A DNA stretch of 64,000 nt from JBFMHP01 sp040752855 (GTDB lineage Bacteria; Pseudomonadota; Gammaproteobacteria; RBG-16-57-12): contig JBFMHP010000025.1 of assembly GCA_040752855.1 (NCBI GenBank), positions 62,001 to 126,000 of the forward strand, in the 5' to 3' direction. The position numbers and the translations under genes are program-made. Shown here piece after piece: positions 63,481 to 64,000 of this stretch. Position 1 is the stretch's first letter. Every line of letters starts with the position of its first letter. The notes beneath the pieces are model-generated. The model ran no database searches and was not told the origin of the DNA. It saw only the letters and a list, made by a program, of their open reading frames with translations.

Positions 63481-63498
63481 AGACAGACAGGTCTGTCT
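63481..63498. promoter_or_regulatory. TetR-type operator, perfect palindrome 2
   Basis: AGACAGAC and GTCTGTCT are perfect inverse arms around AG, flanked by A and T runs. Position 72-90 bp before the diiron start suits repression of that promoter; no unambiguous -35/-10 pair was found. Confidence 0.75.
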
Positions 63499-63529
63499 AT
63501 TTTTGGAGTAAAAAAATTTACCCCGTTGA

Positions 63530-64000
63530 TTAGCCGAGCAAACGCCGCGCGGCCTGCCGCGCGTGTTCCACCGGCCATACCGCATGGTAAATCTCTGCAA
63601 GAAAAACTGCCCCGGCAAAGATCACCATATATTCCTCGGTAAGCGCCTTACTGGTGTGGTGGCCGTATTTCTTTTTGTCGGAGGCGATCAATTCTTCCGC
63701 CAGTTCTTCCACCCGGGCGCGAATCCGGTCGTAAAGCAATTTGCCTTCTTTGCGCAGCGGACTGCGTGGCTCGGGCACCTCCGCGGCCATGTTGATGAAT
63801 CCACAGCCGCGGTAATTGGTCTGGATCAGCCAGGGTTCCAGCGATTCGATCACCGCCAGCACACGCGCCAGCGGTCCCTTGGCCTGACTGATACAGCTAT
63901 CCAAATAGGCCAACTCGATTTCGCGGATACTTTTCAGGTAAGCCAATCCCAAATCATCCTTGGTCGGAAAGTGGTTATAAAACGTTGCCTTGGCAACCCC
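63530..64000 (-). CDS. TetR-family regulator, 5' end cut by window edge
   Basis: About 156 C-terminal residues are visible. They begin within the helix-turn-helix (VAKATFYNHFPTKDDLGLAY), typical TetR recognition-helix sequence, and continue into a helical ligand-binding domain with YRGCGFINMAAEV. Same direction as the diiron and methyltransferase genes, with two palindromic operators in the 120-bp gap that follows. Likely represses this set and is released by a small ligand, perhaps a toxic organic or metalloid compound; the ligand is inference. Confidence 0.88.
   Translation of the reverse strand, partial: GVAKATFYNHFPTKDDLGLAYLKSIREIELAYLDSCISQAKGPLARVLAVIESLEPWLIQTNYRGCGFINMAAEVPEPRSPLRKEGKLLYDRIRARVEELAEELIASDKKKYGHHTSKALTEEYMVIFAGAVFLAEIYHAVWPVEHARQAARRLLG

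Overview
The window is a GC-rich (about 60% by eye) chromosomal segment of a gammaproteobacterium. The evidence is gene order: glnD-map divergent from rpsB-tsf-pyrH-frr-uppS-cdsA-dxr-rseP-bamA-skp-lpxD-fabZ-lpxA-lpxB-rnhB, then dapA-bamC-(MBL hydrolase)-purC, and glyA-nrdR-ribD-ribE-ribBX-ribH-nusB-thiL-pgpA. A PEP-CTERM protein, the separate dapC/dapD/dapE genes, the degenerate RibA half of RibBX and many GC-rich intergenic palindromes suggest an environmental lineage near Chromatiales or Acidiferrobacterales rather than an enteric. That placement is inference. No rRNA, tRNA, CRISPR array, insertion sequence or prophage was seen.

Layout. 1-4.7 kb: a truncated lipoprotein resembling the pore-forming part of anthrax protective antigen, a NarL-type regulator convergent with a membrane histidine kinase, and a PilZ protein. 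4.8-10.8 kb: lysine/peptidoglycan precursor genes dapE, dapD and dapC with a YffB-like protein, interrupted by mgtE and a PEP-CTERM protein. 10.9-13 kb: an exporter, a VOC protein and an HDOD protein. 13.1-30.9 kb: the housekeeping core (nitrogen sensing, translation factors, UMP kinase, isoprenoid and phospholipid precursors, outer-membrane assembly, lipid A). 31-37 kb: an ICMT-like membrane protein, an EAL/HDOD protein, a LysR regulator, a PIN-PhoH ATPase and a Bcp peroxiredoxin. 37.2-41.2 kb: two tandem DUF3015 proteins, a DUF4105 protein with a barrel-like C-terminus, and a lipoprotein hydrolase. 41.3-49.1 kb: dapA, bamC, an MBL hydrolase, purC and purL. 49.2-52.2 kb: DUF3579, CBS, cytochrome c, a deacetylase-family protein and a Mut7-C protein. 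52.2-59.6 kb: glyA, nrdR, riboflavin genes, nusB, thiL and pgpA. 59.6-64 kb: a short MgtE-like protein, a secreted aromatic/charged protein, and a TetR / diiron protein / ArsM-like methyltransferase cluster.

The core genes join lipid A synthesis (lpxA/B/D, fabZ), BamA/BamC/Skp/RseP envelope assembly, undecaprenyl and CDP-diglyceride supply (uppS, cdsA, dxr, pgpA) and meso-diaminopimelate synthesis (dapA, C, D, E), so much of the window serves the cell envelope. 

The best candidates for undescribed biology are: the protective-antigen-like lipoprotein at the left edge; the DUF3015-DUF3015-DUF4105-hydrolase envelope set, whose DUF4105 protein has an ordered His and Asn-Cys pair and an outer-membrane-type C-terminus; and the right-edge TetR cluster, which has two perfect palindromic operators, a ferritin-like diiron protein and an ArsM-type methyltransferase lacking hallmark cysteines. 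Several families of intergenic palindromes recur through the window.
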